The notes: generated from the letters alone by a model not told the origin. Counted from the first letter of the stretch, positions 45,433 through 55,087 are shown. The stretch is 64,000 bases of DNA from JAPOXR01 sp965116115 (GCA_965116115.1 OZ220486.1:4340001-4404000), one strand, 5' to 3'. Program-made: numbers and translations.

Positions 45433-46065
45433 CTAACGGTCCTCCGGCTGCGTCATCCGTAACGTCACGGCGCGGAAAGGCGCCAGCGCCGCAAAAGCCG
45501 CGCAGGTCTTCACCATGAAATCCGCAGCAGCCAGACTCATCCAGAACGGAGCCGCCGGCCCGAAACCGAGAAGCGCGACGGATTCATTCGCCCAAGAAAC
45601 GTCATTCGACGGTTCGAGAAAGGCCAGCTGAGCGGAAAACGCGATGCCGAAAAACAGCGCGGTGTCGACCACCGATCCCGCCAAGGTCGAGACCAGCGGC
45701 GGTTTCCACCAGTCAGCGTCCCGCAGTCTGTCGAAAAGAGTGACATCAAGAAGCTGCGCGATCAGGAAGGCGGCTCCCGAAGCGACGGCGATACGTAAAG
45801 TCACCAAGGGGCCGTCGGCGCCTTCAAGAAAAGAGCCGGCGGCCGAACACAGCACGCCGGCGGCAAATCCCAGATAAACCGCGCGGCGGGCGGGCGCCGG
45901 GCCGAGCGTCCGGTTGATGACGTCTGTCACGAGAAATGCCAACGGATACACCAGCGCACCCCAAGTGAGCCAGTCTCCCAAAAGAAACTGCACCAGAATA
46001 TTGGAAGATGCGACAACGGCCGCCATCGCGGCGACGCCGATGACAATCGACTGATTCACGGGCAA
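45433..46065 (-). CDS. yhhQ: Queuosine-precursor transporter family (YhhQ/VUT)
   Basis: 210 residues with about six membrane helices. LTWGALVYPLAFLVTDVINR carries the conserved TDxxNR element, GAAFLIAQLLDVTLFDRLR the conserved QxxDxxxFxxL, and LVSTLAGSVVDTALFFGIAF the D-T-x-F-F helix. Members import queuine precursors (preQ0, preQ1) for tRNA modification. It sits 38 bases before pckA on the same strand, probably by chance. Confidence 0.88.
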   Translation of the reverse strand: MPVNQSIVIGVAAMAAVVASSNILVQFLLGDWLTWGALVYPLAFLVTDVINRTLGPAPARRAVYLGFAAGVLCSAAGSFLEGADGPLVTLRIAVASGAAFLIAQLLDVTLFDRLRDADWWKPPLVSTLAGSVVDTALFFGIAFSAQLAFLEPSNDVSWANESVALLGFGPAAPFWMSLAAADFMVKTCAAFAALAPFRAVTLRMTQPEDR

Positions 46066-46205
46066 TTCCGCCTGTCTGGAAAAGTGTATCCGTTGAGCGG
46101 ATCATGCAACGGAGCGGTCGGATCCGAATAGAGCCTGCCTCAGGGAAAATCAACGGATTCCGGCGACGCCGGTTCAACCGAGGGCCGGCGGCATCCGGCT
46201 CGGAC

Positions 46206-47390
46206 TCACAAACCGGCTTCAATCATGGCCCGCGCCAGAACCGGCGCTGAATCCTCGTTTAAACCCGCGACATTGATGCGGCTGTCGCTCACCATGTAGA
46301 TCCCGGCATCCTCACGCATTTTCATAACCTGTTCTTCGCTGGCTCCCAGCAGCGAAAACATGCCGCGGTGCGCGGCGAGAAACCCGAAGCGGTCAGATCC
46401 CGACAGCCGGCGAAGCTCACCGGCCAGCAGTTCCCGCAGACCCCGCATGCCCTTTCGGACAGCTTCCAGCTCCCCTTCCCAGTCACGGCGCAGGTCCCGG
46501 TCATTCAGAATCATCGTGACCAAGCGAGCGCCGTGATCCGGAGGGAAGGAATAGTTCTGCCGGTTCAGATAAACCAGATTCGACTGGGCGAGGGCGCTCG
46601 AAGCGGGGGACTCGGCAATCGCCATAAGAACGCCCGCGCGTTCCCTGTATATGCCGAAATTCTTTGAACAGCTGGCGGCGATCAGGACCTCCGGGAGAGA
46701 CCGCGCCAAGACCCGGACGCCGCGGGCGTCCGCGGCGATTCCATCTCCAAACCCCTGATAGGCGATATCGACCAAGGGCACGATTCCCTTGTTAAGCATG
46801 ACGCCCGCAACTTCCTCCCATTGCTGCGGATCAAGGTCAGCGCCGGTCGGATTGTGGCAACAGCCGTGCAGCACGAGCACGTCTCCCGCTCCGGCATGCG
46901 ACAGATCCTCCATCATGCCGCCGAAATCCACGGAGCGGGATTCGCTGTCAAAATAACGGTATGGACGGGAGGACAGACCCAGATGCCGGGTTATGGACAA
47001 ATGATTCGGCCATGACGGATCTGAAATCCAGACGCATGCGCCGGGCGCCGCAAGCCGGACGAATTCCAATGCCTGTCTGACGGCGCCGGTTCCGCCCGGC
47101 GTGTGAACGGACGACACTCTGTCAGCCGGCGCCTGCCCGTCCAAGACAAGGGAAACCATCGCGTCCCTGAATTCAGGATCGCCGGCGATTCCCGTATAGG
47201 CTTTGGTTTTTTCGGATTCCCAGAGGATCTTTTCCGCTCTTTTGACCGCATTCATAATCGGCGTCGCGCCGGTGCGGTCGCGGTATACGCCCACGCCGAG
47301 ATCGATCTTGTTTTCGCGCGGATCTTCCTTGAACTCCTGGATGAGCCTGATGATCTTGTCTTCCGGCTGCGCCGCAAGTGAATTCAGCAT
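46206..47390 (-). CDS. Aspartate/aromatic aminotransferase, class I
   Basis: About 394 residues from ATG at 47390. The aspC/tyrB signature is complete: IDLGVGVYRDRTGATPIM, YTGIAGDPEFRDAM, HGCCHNPTGADLDPQQW, and CSKNFGIYRERAG with the PLP lysine at 243. Substrate class (aspartate or aromatic amino acids) cannot be split by eye. An ATG five codons upstream is less likely since MLNSL is the usual opening of the family. Downstream of the GNAT gene on the same strand. Confidence 0.92.
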   Translation of the reverse strand: MLNSLAAQPEDKIIRLIQEFKEDPRENKIDLGVGVYRDRTGATPIMNAVKRAEKILWESEKTKAYTGIAGDPEFRDAMVSLVLDGQAPADRVSSVHTPGGTGAVRQALEFVRLAAPGACVWISDPSWPNHLSITRHLGLSSRPYRYFDSESRSVDFGGMMEDLSHAGAGDVLVLHGCCHNPTGADLDPQQWEEVAGVMLNKGIVPLVDIAYQGFGDGIAADARGVRVLARSLPEVLIAASCSKNFGIYRERAGVLMAIAESPASSALAQSNLVYLNRQNYSFPPDHGARLVTMILNDRDLRRDWEGELEAVRKGMRGLRELLAGELRRLSGSDRFGFLAAHRGMFSLLGASEEQVMKMREDAGIYMVSDSRINVAGLNEDSAPVLARAMIEAGL

Positions 47391-47401
47391 GGTCTGTCCT
47401 T

Positions 47402-47959
47402 TCATCTCACACGGGACCTGCGGGTCGCCGGCATCCGCCGCCTGTCTTCGCTCGCAACCAGGCGAAAGCCGCGCCCCTCATATAACTTTCTCGCATGCGG
47501 GTGATCCAGCGTGCAGGTATTGACCGTCATTTTCCTCACGCCTTCCGAACCCCAGCCGATATTCACAGCTTGATCGAGAAGCCAGCCGCCGAGCCCTTTT
47601 CCGACCGCCTGTTCGACCAAACCGAAACAGGAAATGCCGCAGATTCCCGCCGCGCGGGCGTCAAGCACGAAAAATCCCTGCGGCCATCCATGCCGCATCA
47701 TTGTGAACATGCGCGTTTTGCTGTCGCCGAGAAAACCTTCCACTTCCCCGCGCGGCGCCAGATGCATGTCTTCCCATTCATAGTCCCGTCCTACAGCATC
47801 ATACATCGCGAAGAAAAACCATGGCGGAAATTCCTCGGCTTCGGCCAGAAAAATGTCCTCGCCCGGCGGCACGGGCACAGGCGCCGATTCCGGCGGAGAG
47901 CGCATTTCGAGCCAGTCCACGCGGTAACGAAGGAACCGCCCCGGGCAGCTTCGCGTCAT
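47402..47959 (-). CDS. GNAT-family N-acetyltransferase
   Basis: 185 residues. The acetyl-CoA loop is QAVGKGLGGWLLDQAV (about 130-145), followed by KMTVNTCTLDHPHARKLYEGRGF, the standard last strand and helix of the fold. The start is the ATG at 47959, which overlaps the stop of sseA as ATGA, so the two are translated together. Acceptor unknown. Confidence 0.85.
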   Translation of the reverse strand: MTRSCPGRFLRYRVDWLEMRSPPESAPVPVPPGEDIFLAEAEEFPPWFFFAMYDAVGRDYEWEDMHLAPRGEVEGFLGDSKTRMFTMMRHGWPQGFFVLDARAAGICGISCFGLVEQAVGKGLGGWLLDQAVNIGWGSEGVRKMTVNTCTLDHPHARKLYEGRGFRLVASEDRRRMPATRRSRVR

Positions 47960-48807
47960 CCGGCGGCGAGCGGCAGATCGCCGCGCCCGCCCCATTCCGC
48001 CCAGGATCCGTCGTACAAGGAATGACTGCGGCTGCCGACGATCTCCAAAGCCAGGCCGACGGCTGCCGAGGTCACGCCTGAACCGCAGCTCGTGATGACC
48101 GCCCGCCCCGTATCAACGCCGGCGGCTCTGAACAGCGCTTCAAGCTCGGCCCGGTCCTTGAGCGTGCCGTCCGGCTTCAGGATCGCCGCATGCGGAACAT
48201 TGACCGATCCGGGAATATGGCCGCTGCGCAGTCCGGGACGCGGTTCCGGCTCCCGGCCGAGAAAACGTCCGCTCGGACGGGCATCGACAATCTGCGCAAG
48301 GCCGTCAGCGCTGGCGCGCGCTGTTTCACTGACATCCCGAATCAGGCGGTTTTGCATACTGACCTTCATGTTCCGCTCAGCCGGACGCACGGATTCACGA
48401 CTGACAGGCCTGCCCTCGGCGGCCCAGCGCGGCAGCCCGCCGTCCAGCACGGCGATATCGAAATGACCCATATATCTGAACAGCCACCAGACGCGGGCGG
48501 CCGAAAACAGTCCGGCGCTGTCATAAACAATCACCTGATCCCCGTTTCCGATTCCCATTTTTCCCGCCGCCGACGAGAACAGTTCCGGCGGCGGAGCCAT
48601 GTGCGGAAGCGGACTGGCCGGATCGGATATCTCGTCAATGTCGAAGAATACCGCGCCGGGAATATGCCGGGCCTCGTACTCGGACCGCGCATCGCGTCCG
48701 GAATCGGGCAAGTGCCACGATCCGTCCAGAATGCGGAGGTCCGGATCGTTGATCCGCGGCTCCAGCCAGTCAGTTGACACCAGTGATTTCGGATCATCAG
48801 GATTCAT
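47956..48807 (-). CDS. sseA: 3-mercaptopyruvate sulfurtransferase
   Basis: 283 residues, two rhodanese domains. The active domain has Cys241 in ITSCGSGVTSA, the CG(S/T)GVT loop that separates mercaptopyruvate from thiosulfate enzymes. VIVYDSAGLFSAARVWWLF and VLDGGLPRW belong to the first, inactive domain. It moves sulfur from 3-mercaptopyruvate to thiols or cyanide. Followed at once by the GNAT gene. Confidence 0.93.
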   Translation of the reverse strand: MNPDDPKSLVSTDWLEPRINDPDLRILDGSWHLPDSGRDARSEYEARHIPGAVFFDIDEISDPASPLPHMAPPPELFSSAAGKMGIGNGDQVIVYDSAGLFSAARVWWLFRYMGHFDIAVLDGGLPRWAAEGRPVSRESVRPAERNMKVSMQNRLIRDVSETARASADGLAQIVDARPSGRFLGREPEPRPGLRSGHIPGSVNVPHAAILKPDGTLKDRAELEALFRAAGVDTGRAVITSCGSGVTSAAVGLALEIVGSRSHSLYDGSWAEWGGRGDLPLAAG

Positions 48808-48891
48808 GTCCGCCTCCTGTCCGCTTGTGCCGGATTTCCGCGCCGGCTAAAATCGCTGATCGGCGGCGCTTCCGTTCTCCGGGAAGCGGGT

Positions 48892-49368
48892 TCAATACCT
48901 GCCGCGCAGAAGCCGGGCTTTTTGCCTTTGCCAGTCGCGCTTGCGCTCAACTTCCCGTTTGTCCCCGCGCCGCTTGCCCTTGGCGACTGCCAGTTTGAGC
49001 TTCGCCAGTCCCTTGCGGTCGAAATACAGAACAAGCGGAACGAGCGTGAGACCCTCCCGGTCAGCCGCCGAGTGAAGTTTGGCCAGTTCGCGCCGGCGCA
49101 CCAGCAGTTTCCGCCTGCGCCGGTCATCATGATTGAACGTCCCCGATTTCCCGTAGGGCGCGATCGAACTGTTCACAAGCCAGAGTTCGCCATCCTCGAC
49201 TGATGCGTAACTTTCCACGATCGAAGCCTGCCCGCCCCTGAGAGACTTGACCTCGGAGCCTTCAAGAACCATGCCGCATTCGACTTCATCAAGGATCGAA
49301 TAGTCAAACCGGGCCCGGCGGTTTTCAGCGACAACGCGGCGGTTCTTTCCGGCGTCCCGGCCAGACAT
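48892..49368 (-). CDS. smpB: SsrA-binding protein SmpB
   Basis: 158 residues. VAENRRARFDYSILDEVECG and GMVLEGSEVKSLRGGQASI open the family; LTLVPLVLYFDRKGLAKLKL and GKKR-like basic tail (KGKRRGDKREVERKRDWQR) close it. It binds tmRNA and brings it to stalled ribosomes. dapA lies 28 bases upstream on the same strand... reading order dapA is downstream on the chromosome's right. No ssrA gene is visible in the window. Confidence 0.96.
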   Translation of the reverse strand: MSGRDAGKNRRVVAENRRARFDYSILDEVECGMVLEGSEVKSLRGGQASIVESYASVEDGELWLVNSSIAPYGKSGTFNHDDRRRRKLLVRRRELAKLHSAADREGLTLVPLVLYFDRKGLAKLKLAVAKGKRRGDKREVERKRDWQRQKARLLRGRY

Positions 49369-49395
49369 GGCGCAATCCGTGAATTCCGCGGATGA

Positions 49396-50298
49396 TCAGT
49401 TGATCAGGCCGGCATACCGCATCGCCGCGAGCATGCGGTCTTCAACCGGCTTTGTCACCGGCACGAGCGGAAGCCGCGTCTCGTTGGCGCATTTTCCGAG
49501 GACCGACAGGCCGAATTTGGCGCCGGCCAGGCCGGGCTCGGCGAATATCGCTTCGTGCAGGGGCAGCAGACGGTCTTGGTAATCAAGCGCGCGCCGGAAA
49601 TCGCCGGCCAGGGAAGCCTGCTGGAACTCCGAACACAGTTTCGGCGCGACATTCGCGGTCACGGAAATGCACCCCGACCCGCCGTGGGCGTTGAATCCAA
49701 GAGCCGACGCGTCCTCGCCGGAAAGCTGAACAAAATCTTTTCCGCATTTCCCGCGCTGCTGCGAAACGCGCACGATGTCGCCGGTCGCATCCTTGACGCC
49801 GATGATCCGCGGCAGTTCCGCCAGCCGCGCCATAACCGAAGGAGTCATGTCGACGGCCGAGCGTCCGGGAATATTGTAAATGATGATGGGGATATCCGAC
49901 CCGTCATGCAGGGTTTTGAAATGCTGATACATCCCTTCCTGAGTCGGTTTGTTGTAATACGGCGTCACGACCAGCGCCGCGTCGGCTCCGACTTGTTCCG
50001 CGAACACGACGAAACGCAACGCTTCACGGGTGGAGTTGGAACCCGCGCCGGCGATCACCGGCACGCGCCCGGCGGCGGCCCGGGTCACATGGCGGACGAC
50101 CTGCTCATGCTCTTCATGGGACAGCGTCGGGCTTTCGCCGGTCGTTCCGACCGGCACCAGACCGTTCGATCCCTGCTCAATCTGCCAGTCGACCAAGCCT
50201 TCCAAAGCCTCGAAATCAACTGACTGGTTGCGGAATGGCGTGACAAGCGCTGGAATTGAGCCGCTGAACATGTATGGATTCCTTGATTCCGGCGACAT
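49396..50298 (-). CDS. dapA: 4-hydroxy-tetrahydrodipicolinate synthase
   Basis: 300 residues. It condenses aspartate semialdehyde with pyruvate, first step of lysine and diaminopimelate synthesis. VGTTGESPTL carries the catalytic Thr pair, IIIYNIPGRSAVDM the Tyr, and RIIGVKDATGD the Schiff-base Lys. smpB follows 27 bases downstream on the same strand and slt is divergent, an arrangement common in alphaproteobacteria. Confidence 0.95.
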   Translation of the reverse strand: MSPESRNPYMFSGSIPALVTPFRNQSVDFEALEGLVDWQIEQGSNGLVPVGTTGESPTLSHEEHEQVVRHVTRAAAGRVPVIAGAGSNSTREALRFVVFAEQVGADAALVVTPYYNKPTQEGMYQHFKTLHDGSDIPIIIYNIPGRSAVDMTPSVMARLAELPRIIGVKDATGDIVRVSQQRGKCGKDFVQLSGEDASALGFNAHGGSGCISVTANVAPKLCSEFQQASLAGDFRRALDYQDRLLPLHEAIFAEPGLAGAKFGLSVLGKCANETRLPLVPVTKPVEDRMLAAMRYAGLIN

Positions 50299-50390
50299 CT
50301 GAATATTCAGCTTAACCTATCCTGCCGCAAACGGCTTGCCAAGACCCGCGCATCCGGTGCAGACGTCAAACAAAAAGCAGAGCGTTCCAA

Positions 50391-52460
50391 ATGAACTTGA
50401 AACGATTTCGGCGCTTGGCCGCCTCGGCGCTGGCGCTGGCGCTGGCTGTCTTGCTGCCGCCCGCCGCCGCGGAAACTTGGCAGGCGGACGGCGACGCGTT
50501 CCGGAAACTGCTGACAGCGGCGCGGAGCGGCGAATGGGAACAGGCCGGCAGACTGGCGCGGGACATTCCGCTGCCGGTCGCGGCCACCGTGGTTGAATGG
50601 CTCCGCTTGCGGTCCGGAGCCGGGGACTTTCAGGACTACGTCGGCTTCCTCGACAGCCACGGCGACTGGCCCGGCCTGAAACTCCTCAGAAATTCCGGCG
50701 AACGGGCGATAACGCCGCAGACCGATCCCTTGGCCGTTGTTGAATATTTCAGCGTCCAGCCGCCGCAGACCGGCAACGGCGCGATCCGGCTCGCCGAGGC
50801 GCTGGACCGGCTGGGCCTGCATGACGGCGCGGTCCGCGCCATCCGCGACGGCTGGAAATCTCTTCCGTTCTCGGAAAGACAGCATCAAGAAGCTTTGGAT
50901 ACGCACGGCGATGCGCTGGCGGCCGCGCATGCGGTCAGGCTCGACAATCTCCTCTGGGAAAAGAGGTATGACGAAGCCGAAATGCTGCTGCCGGTTCTCG
51001 AAGACGGCCGCAGGCGGCTCGCTGAAGCGCGCATGGCCCTGCAGAAACGGGCCAACGGCGTGGATTCGCGCATCCGCAACATTCCCTCAAACCTTCGGAA
51101 TGATCCCGGCCTTTCCTATGACCGCGTCGTCTGGAGATTGCTTAACGGCGCGGAAGACAGGGCTCTTTCGCTGTTTCTGGAAGCCGGTTCCTCGCGCGAG
51201 GATCTTGTCCGTCCTGAATACTGGGCGAAGCGGCGCCGCGGACTCGCGCACTGGCTGATGCGCGAAAAACGCTATGAAGAAGCCTACCGCGTCGCTTCCA
51301 GCCATCATTTGACTGACAAAGGGGAACTGCCGCCGCTGTCATCGGTTTCCGCGGCCCGCCGGGACAGGGCGGAGCGGACGCGGCTGAGAAATTTCGCCGA
51401 CCTGGAATGGATCTGCGGCTATCTGAAACTCAGATTCCTTGACGACCCGGCCCGCGCGGCGCGGCATTTCAGCGCATTCCGGGACGTTGTCGGCTCGCCG
51501 ATCAGCATCGGACGCGCGGGATACTGGCTCGGCCTCGCTCTTGAAGCCGCGGGGCAGACGGGGAAAGCGGCCGAGGCGTACGCATCCGCCGCCCGCGAGC
51601 AGACCACTTTCTACGGCCAGCTGGCCGCCGAGCGGGCGGGAGCGGCCACGGACCGCAGACTGGCCGAGCAGGATACGGCGTCGCGTCCTGACGACGGCCA
51701 TCTGAGGCGGCTTCCGCTCGTGCAGGCGGCCCTTCTGTACCGCTACGCCGGAAATCACTCCCACTCCGCATGGTTCTTCGCGCATATCGCGGAAACGCTG
51801 GACGCGGAAGACAACCGGGCGCTCGCCGCGCTGGCGTTCGAACATGGAGCCTATTTCTCATCGGTTAAAATCGCCAAGGAGGGCGTGAAAAACGGCGACA
51901 CCGACATCATTCATCTCTTTCCGCTGGTGGGGATCTCCAGCTACGATCTGCCGGTCCCTGCGGAAGTCGCGCTGTCGGTCGCCCGACAGGAAACCGAGTT
52001 CCGGGAAACGGCGGTGAGCCGCAAAGGAGCGGTCGGCTTCATGCAGATCAAGCCCAGCACGGGAAAGGAACTGGCGGACAAGATCGGCCTGAAGGGCGGA
52101 ATCGGCCACCTTCTGCGTCAGCGGGAATACAATGTTCTGCTCGGTTCGACCTATCTGAGCGACCGCATTGACGACTACGGCGGCTCCTACATCATGGCCT
52201 TCGCCGCATACAACGCCGGGCCGGGCCGGGTGAACGGCTGGCTTCCCGAAATCGGCGATCCGCGCTCAGGAAAGATTCATCCGGTGGACTGGATCGAGCA
52301 CATTCCTTTCGGAGAGACGCGCAACTACGTCATGCGGGTGATGGAGGCGGTCACGGTCTACCGCATGCGCCTGGACGGCGAGCCGAAACCGATCAGCCTG
52401 CTCAGCGATCTCGCGCGCGGACTTCCGGATCCGCCGCGACGCGCTGCCTCCATAAAGTGA
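50391..52460 (+). CDS. Soluble lytic murein transglycosylase
   Basis: 689 residues. Signal peptide about 1-27 (ALALALAVLLPPAAAE), then a long helical superhelix of short repeats, then the Slt catalytic domain: Glu534 in SVARQETEFRE, KGAVGFMQIKPSTG and FAAYNAGPGRVNGWL. It cleaves peptidoglycan glycan strands in the periplasm to anhydromuramyl products. Divergent from dapA with 92 bases between. Its last 59 bases overlap the convergent DMT2 gene. Confidence 0.94.
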   Translation: MNLKRFRRLAASALALALAVLLPPAAAETWQADGDAFRKLLTAARSGEWEQAGRLARDIPLPVAATVVEWLRLRSGAGDFQDYVGFLDSHGDWPGLKLLRNSGERAITPQTDPLAVVEYFSVQPPQTGNGAIRLAEALDRLGLHDGAVRAIRDGWKSLPFSERQHQEALDTHGDALAAAHAVRLDNLLWEKRYDEAEMLLPVLEDGRRRLAEARMALQKRANGVDSRIRNIPSNLRNDPGLSYDRVVWRLLNGAEDRALSLFLEAGSSREDLVRPEYWAKRRRGLAHWLMREKRYEEAYRVASSHHLTDKGELPPLSSVSAARRDRAERTRLRNFADLEWICGYLKLRFLDDPARAARHFSAFRDVVGSPISIGRAGYWLGLALEAAGQTGKAAEAYASAAREQTTFYGQLAAERAGAATDRRLAEQDTASRPDDGHLRRLPLVQAALLYRYAGNHSHSAWFFAHIAETLDAEDNRALAALAFEHGAYFSSVKIAKEGVKNGDTDIIHLFPLVGISSYDLPVPAEVALSVARQETEFRETAVSRKGAVGFMQIKPSTGKELADKIGLKGGIGHLLRQREYNVLLGSTYLSDRIDDYGGSYIMAFAAYNAGPGRVNGWLPEIGDPRSGKIHPVDWIEHIPFGETRNYVMRVMEAVTVYRMRLDGEPKPISLLSDLARGLPDPPRRAASIK

Positions 52461-53289
52461 AGAGTCCCGCCAGGACGACGATCACGCATCCGGCCGCGAC
52501 ATTCCCCGCCAAGGGTTCGCTGAAAACCGCGAGACCGATGACCGACGCGAACACGAGATGGAAATAGGCGAACGGCTGAACAACGCCGGCTTCGGATTTT
52601 TCGTAGCATTTGATCAGGCAGTAGTGCCCGCTCGCCCCGGACAGGCACAGCACGGCCATCCATGCCCAGTCCGCGCCGGCCATAGGCTCCCAGAACCAGA
52701 TGCCGGCGGCGGTCGCTGCGGCCGCTCCGGCGGTTCCGGTCCAGAAAAAACTGGTTTCCGCAGTGTCCCGCCGGGCCGCGAACCGGGTGAGCAGACTGTA
52801 AAACGCGAACATCGCGGCACTGGCCAGCGCCGCGAGCGACCATGGGGAAAACACGCCGGCTCCGGGCTGAATGATGAACAGCACGCCGGCGAATCCGGCT
52901 CCGACCGCCGTCCATCTCCGCCAGCCGACTTTTTCCCCGAGAACAATTCCCGACAGCGCGGCGACCATCAGAGGGTGGCACGCGAAGAGCGCGTGCGCCT
53001 CGACAAGGCCGATCAGCGCGATGGCCCACATCATCACCATCATTTCCGCAGCGAGCAGCATGCCGCGGAAGATCTGAAGAACCGGCTGGGATGTGCGGGC
53101 CGCGGCCCGGATGCCGCCGGGACGCGACGCCGACAGCGCGATCACGAAGGCGCCGAAAAACCAGTAGCGGATCAACACGACCATCATCGGATTGTATGTG
53201 ACGGACAGATATTTGGAGATACCGTCTTGGAACGCGAAAATCAGCGACGTCAGCGTCATCAGCGCGATTCCGGCGCGATGATCGGACAT
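52402..53289 (-). CDS. EamA/DMT-family transporter (DMT2)
   Basis: 295 residues, ten helices in two EamA halves (SLIFAFQDGISKYLSV and LASAAMFAFYSLLTR mark the half starts). It is not a close copy of DMT1. The ATG at 53289 lies three bases after the stop of mnmD, so the two genes form an operon. Its end overlaps the end of the slt gene by 59 bases on the opposite strand. Substrate unknown. Confidence 0.88.
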   Translation of the reverse strand: MSDHRAGIALMTLTSLIFAFQDGISKYLSVTYNPMMVVLIRYWFFGAFVIALSASRPGGIRAAARTSQPVLQIFRGMLLAAEMMVMMWAIALIGLVEAHALFACHPLMVAALSGIVLGEKVGWRRWTAVGAGFAGVLFIIQPGAGVFSPWSLAALASAAMFAFYSLLTRFAARRDTAETSFFWTGTAGAAAATAAGIWFWEPMAGADWAWMAVLCLSGASGHYCLIKCYEKSEAGVVQPFAYFHLVFASVIGLAVFSEPLAGNVAAGCVIVVLAGLFTLWRQRVAADPEVRARDR

Positions 53290-53291
53290 TG

Positions 53292-53981
53292 TCAGATTCC
53301 GCCCCCCAGCGCGCCTCGGCACATGTGGCGTTTGCGGCCGAATCCGGGTCTCCTTTCCACCGCGAATCCGGCCGCCGCGAGCGCCCGCCGGACCGCGCCG
53401 GCCGCGCTGTAAGTCGCAAAGCTCCCGCCGGGGACCGTATGGCCGGCCACCGACGCGAGCAGGTCAGGCTCCCAGATTTCCGGGTTCCGGGCCGGCGCGA
53501 AGCCGTCAAGGAACCAAGCGTCCGCGGCGCCTTCCCACCGGGGCACGGTATCCCGCGCGTCGCCGGGAATCACTTCGAGAGCCAGATGCGGCAGTTCCAC
53601 GTCCGCGCCGCCGCTTTGCCAGGCGGTCAGGAATTCTTCCGTCAGCGGGAGGAGTTCCGGGAACCGGCTCAAGGCGCGCCGCATATCCGCGGCGGACAGG
53701 GGAAAAGCTTCGAAAGATGTGAAGCGCAGCGTCCCCGGAACTGACTTCCTCCGCCAGGAATGCAGCGCCGCCAACATGTTCAGTCCGGCGCCGAATCCGA
53801 GTTCGGCTATGTGGAATCCGGGTCTGAACCGCTCCGGAAGTCCGTTTCCGGCGAGAAACACATGCCGTGATTCCTGAAGCCCGTCCCGGCGGTCGAAATA
53901 ACTGTCGCTGAACCGGAGAGAATAGGGCGTCATTCCGTCCGGCCAGCCGACCTCGGCGGGTTCTTGTTGGTCACTGAGCAT
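53292..53981 (-). CDS. mnmD: tRNA U34 methyltransferase MnmD-like
   Basis: About 229 residues from ATG 53981 (248 from ATG 54038). TPYSLRFSDSYFDRRDGLQE opens the family, AELGFGAGLNMLA is the SAM site and AWFLDGFAPARNPEIW the catalytic region. It matches the methyltransferase half of MnmC, which finishes mnm5s2U34 in tRNA. The inner start is preferred because it leaves room before the divergent FAD gene. It heads an operon with DMT2. Confidence 0.88.
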   Translation of the reverse strand: MLSDQQEPAEVGWPDGMTPYSLRFSDSYFDRRDGLQESRHVFLAGNGLPERFRPGFHIAELGFGAGLNMLAALHSWRRKSVPGTLRFTSFEAFPLSAADMRRALSRFPELLPLTEEFLTAWQSGGADVELPHLALEVIPGDARDTVPRWEGAADAWFLDGFAPARNPEIWEPDLLASVAGHTVPGGSFATYSAAGAVRRALAAAGFAVERRPGFGRKRHMCRGALGGGI

Positions 53982-54031
53982 GCGTCGGCCTAAAGGATTC
54001 GTCTCGGCCAACATGCGGATTCGGGCGGAAA

Positions 54032-55087
54032 ATGGCAATTGCGGATGTTGAAGTTTTCGGCGCCGGCGTCTTCGGTCTCAGCATCGCCTACAGCTGCGCC
54101 AGACGCGGCTGCAAGGTGCGGGTGATTGAGAAACGGAGCATAGGATCGGGCGCCAGCGGCGGGCCGCTCGGCGCACTCGCGCCGCATGCCCCGGATGGAT
54201 GGAACGCAAAAAAACAGTTTCAGTTCGAAAGCCTGGTCATGGCCGAGGACTGGTGGGCGGCGGCCGCGGAAGCGGGCGGCGTGCCGCCGGGCTACCGGCG
54301 GCATGGCCGCATCCAGCCGATCCCCAGCCGAAATGCCCTCGCTCTCGCCGGGAAGCGGCAGAACGCGACGCGGAAATTCTGGGGCGGGCGGGCGGAGTGG
54401 CGGATCATCAAGGCGTCCGGCAGCTGGATGCCGGCAGCTGAAACCGGATACGCAGTGTATGACACGCTTTCGGCTTCCATCCAGCCGAAAAGCGCGCTGG
54501 CATGCCTTGTCGCCGCCGTCCGCGCGCTCGGCGGCGAGATTCTCGAGGGCAGCGTCAAGGGCGGCGGCGCTGAGATGCGGGTTGACGCGACCGGACACGA
54601 AGGTCTGCGGGAATTGCGCCGGGCTTTGGGAAGCGAGGCCGGAAGAGGCGAAAAGGGCCAAGCGGCGCTGTTGGGTTTCGACGCCCGGGGCCGGGCGCAG
54701 ATTTTCGCGGACGGCATCCATGTGATCCCGCACGGCGACGGAACGGTGGCGGTGGGTTCGACATCTGAAAGGCACCACAGCGGCGGATGCGGCACTGATT
54801 CAAGACTTGAAGATCTGATCGCGCGCGCCAAATGCAATGTTCCTGCCATCCGGGACGCGCCGGTGGTCGCCCGATGGGCCGGCATCCGGCCCCGCGCGGC
54901 GACCCGCGCGCCGTTACTGGGCCCCTATCCCGGCCGGCCCGGCTGTTATATCGCCAACGGCGGTTTCAAGATCGGATTCGGCATCGCCCCTTTGACCGGC
55001 GAGGCGATGGCGGATCTGATGCTGTCGGGACGCAGCCGGATTCCGTATGAATTTTCCCCGCTCGCCGTTGCTGAAAAGGGAATGTGA
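54032..55087 (+). CDS. FAD-dependent oxidoreductase, MnmC C-terminal-like
   Basis: 351 residues of the DAO fold. VEVFGAGVFGLSIAYSCARR is the FAD-binding strand and loop, GASGGPLGALAPHAPD the region seen in MnmC2 and glycine oxidases, and NGGFKIGFGIAPLTGEAMAD the C-terminal FAD motif. In gammaproteobacteria the oxidoreductase is fused to the methyltransferase as MnmC and removes carboxymethyl from cmnm5U34. Here the two are separate, divergent neighbours, which supports but does not prove that role. A ThiO-like glycine oxidase is the alternative. Confidence 0.75.
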   Translation: MAIADVEVFGAGVFGLSIAYSCARRGCKVRVIEKRSIGSGASGGPLGALAPHAPDGWNAKKQFQFESLVMAEDWWAAAAEAGGVPPGYRRHGRIQPIPSRNALALAGKRQNATRKFWGGRAEWRIIKASGSWMPAAETGYAVYDTLSASIQPKSALACLVAAVRALGGEILEGSVKGGGAEMRVDATGHEGLRELRRALGSEAGRGEKGQAALLGFDARGRAQIFADGIHVIPHGDGTVAVGSTSERHHSGGCGTDSRLEDLIARAKCNVPAIRDAPVVARWAGIRPRAATRAPLLGPYPGRPGCYIANGGFKIGFGIAPLTGEAMADLMLSGRSRIPYEFSPLAVAEKGM

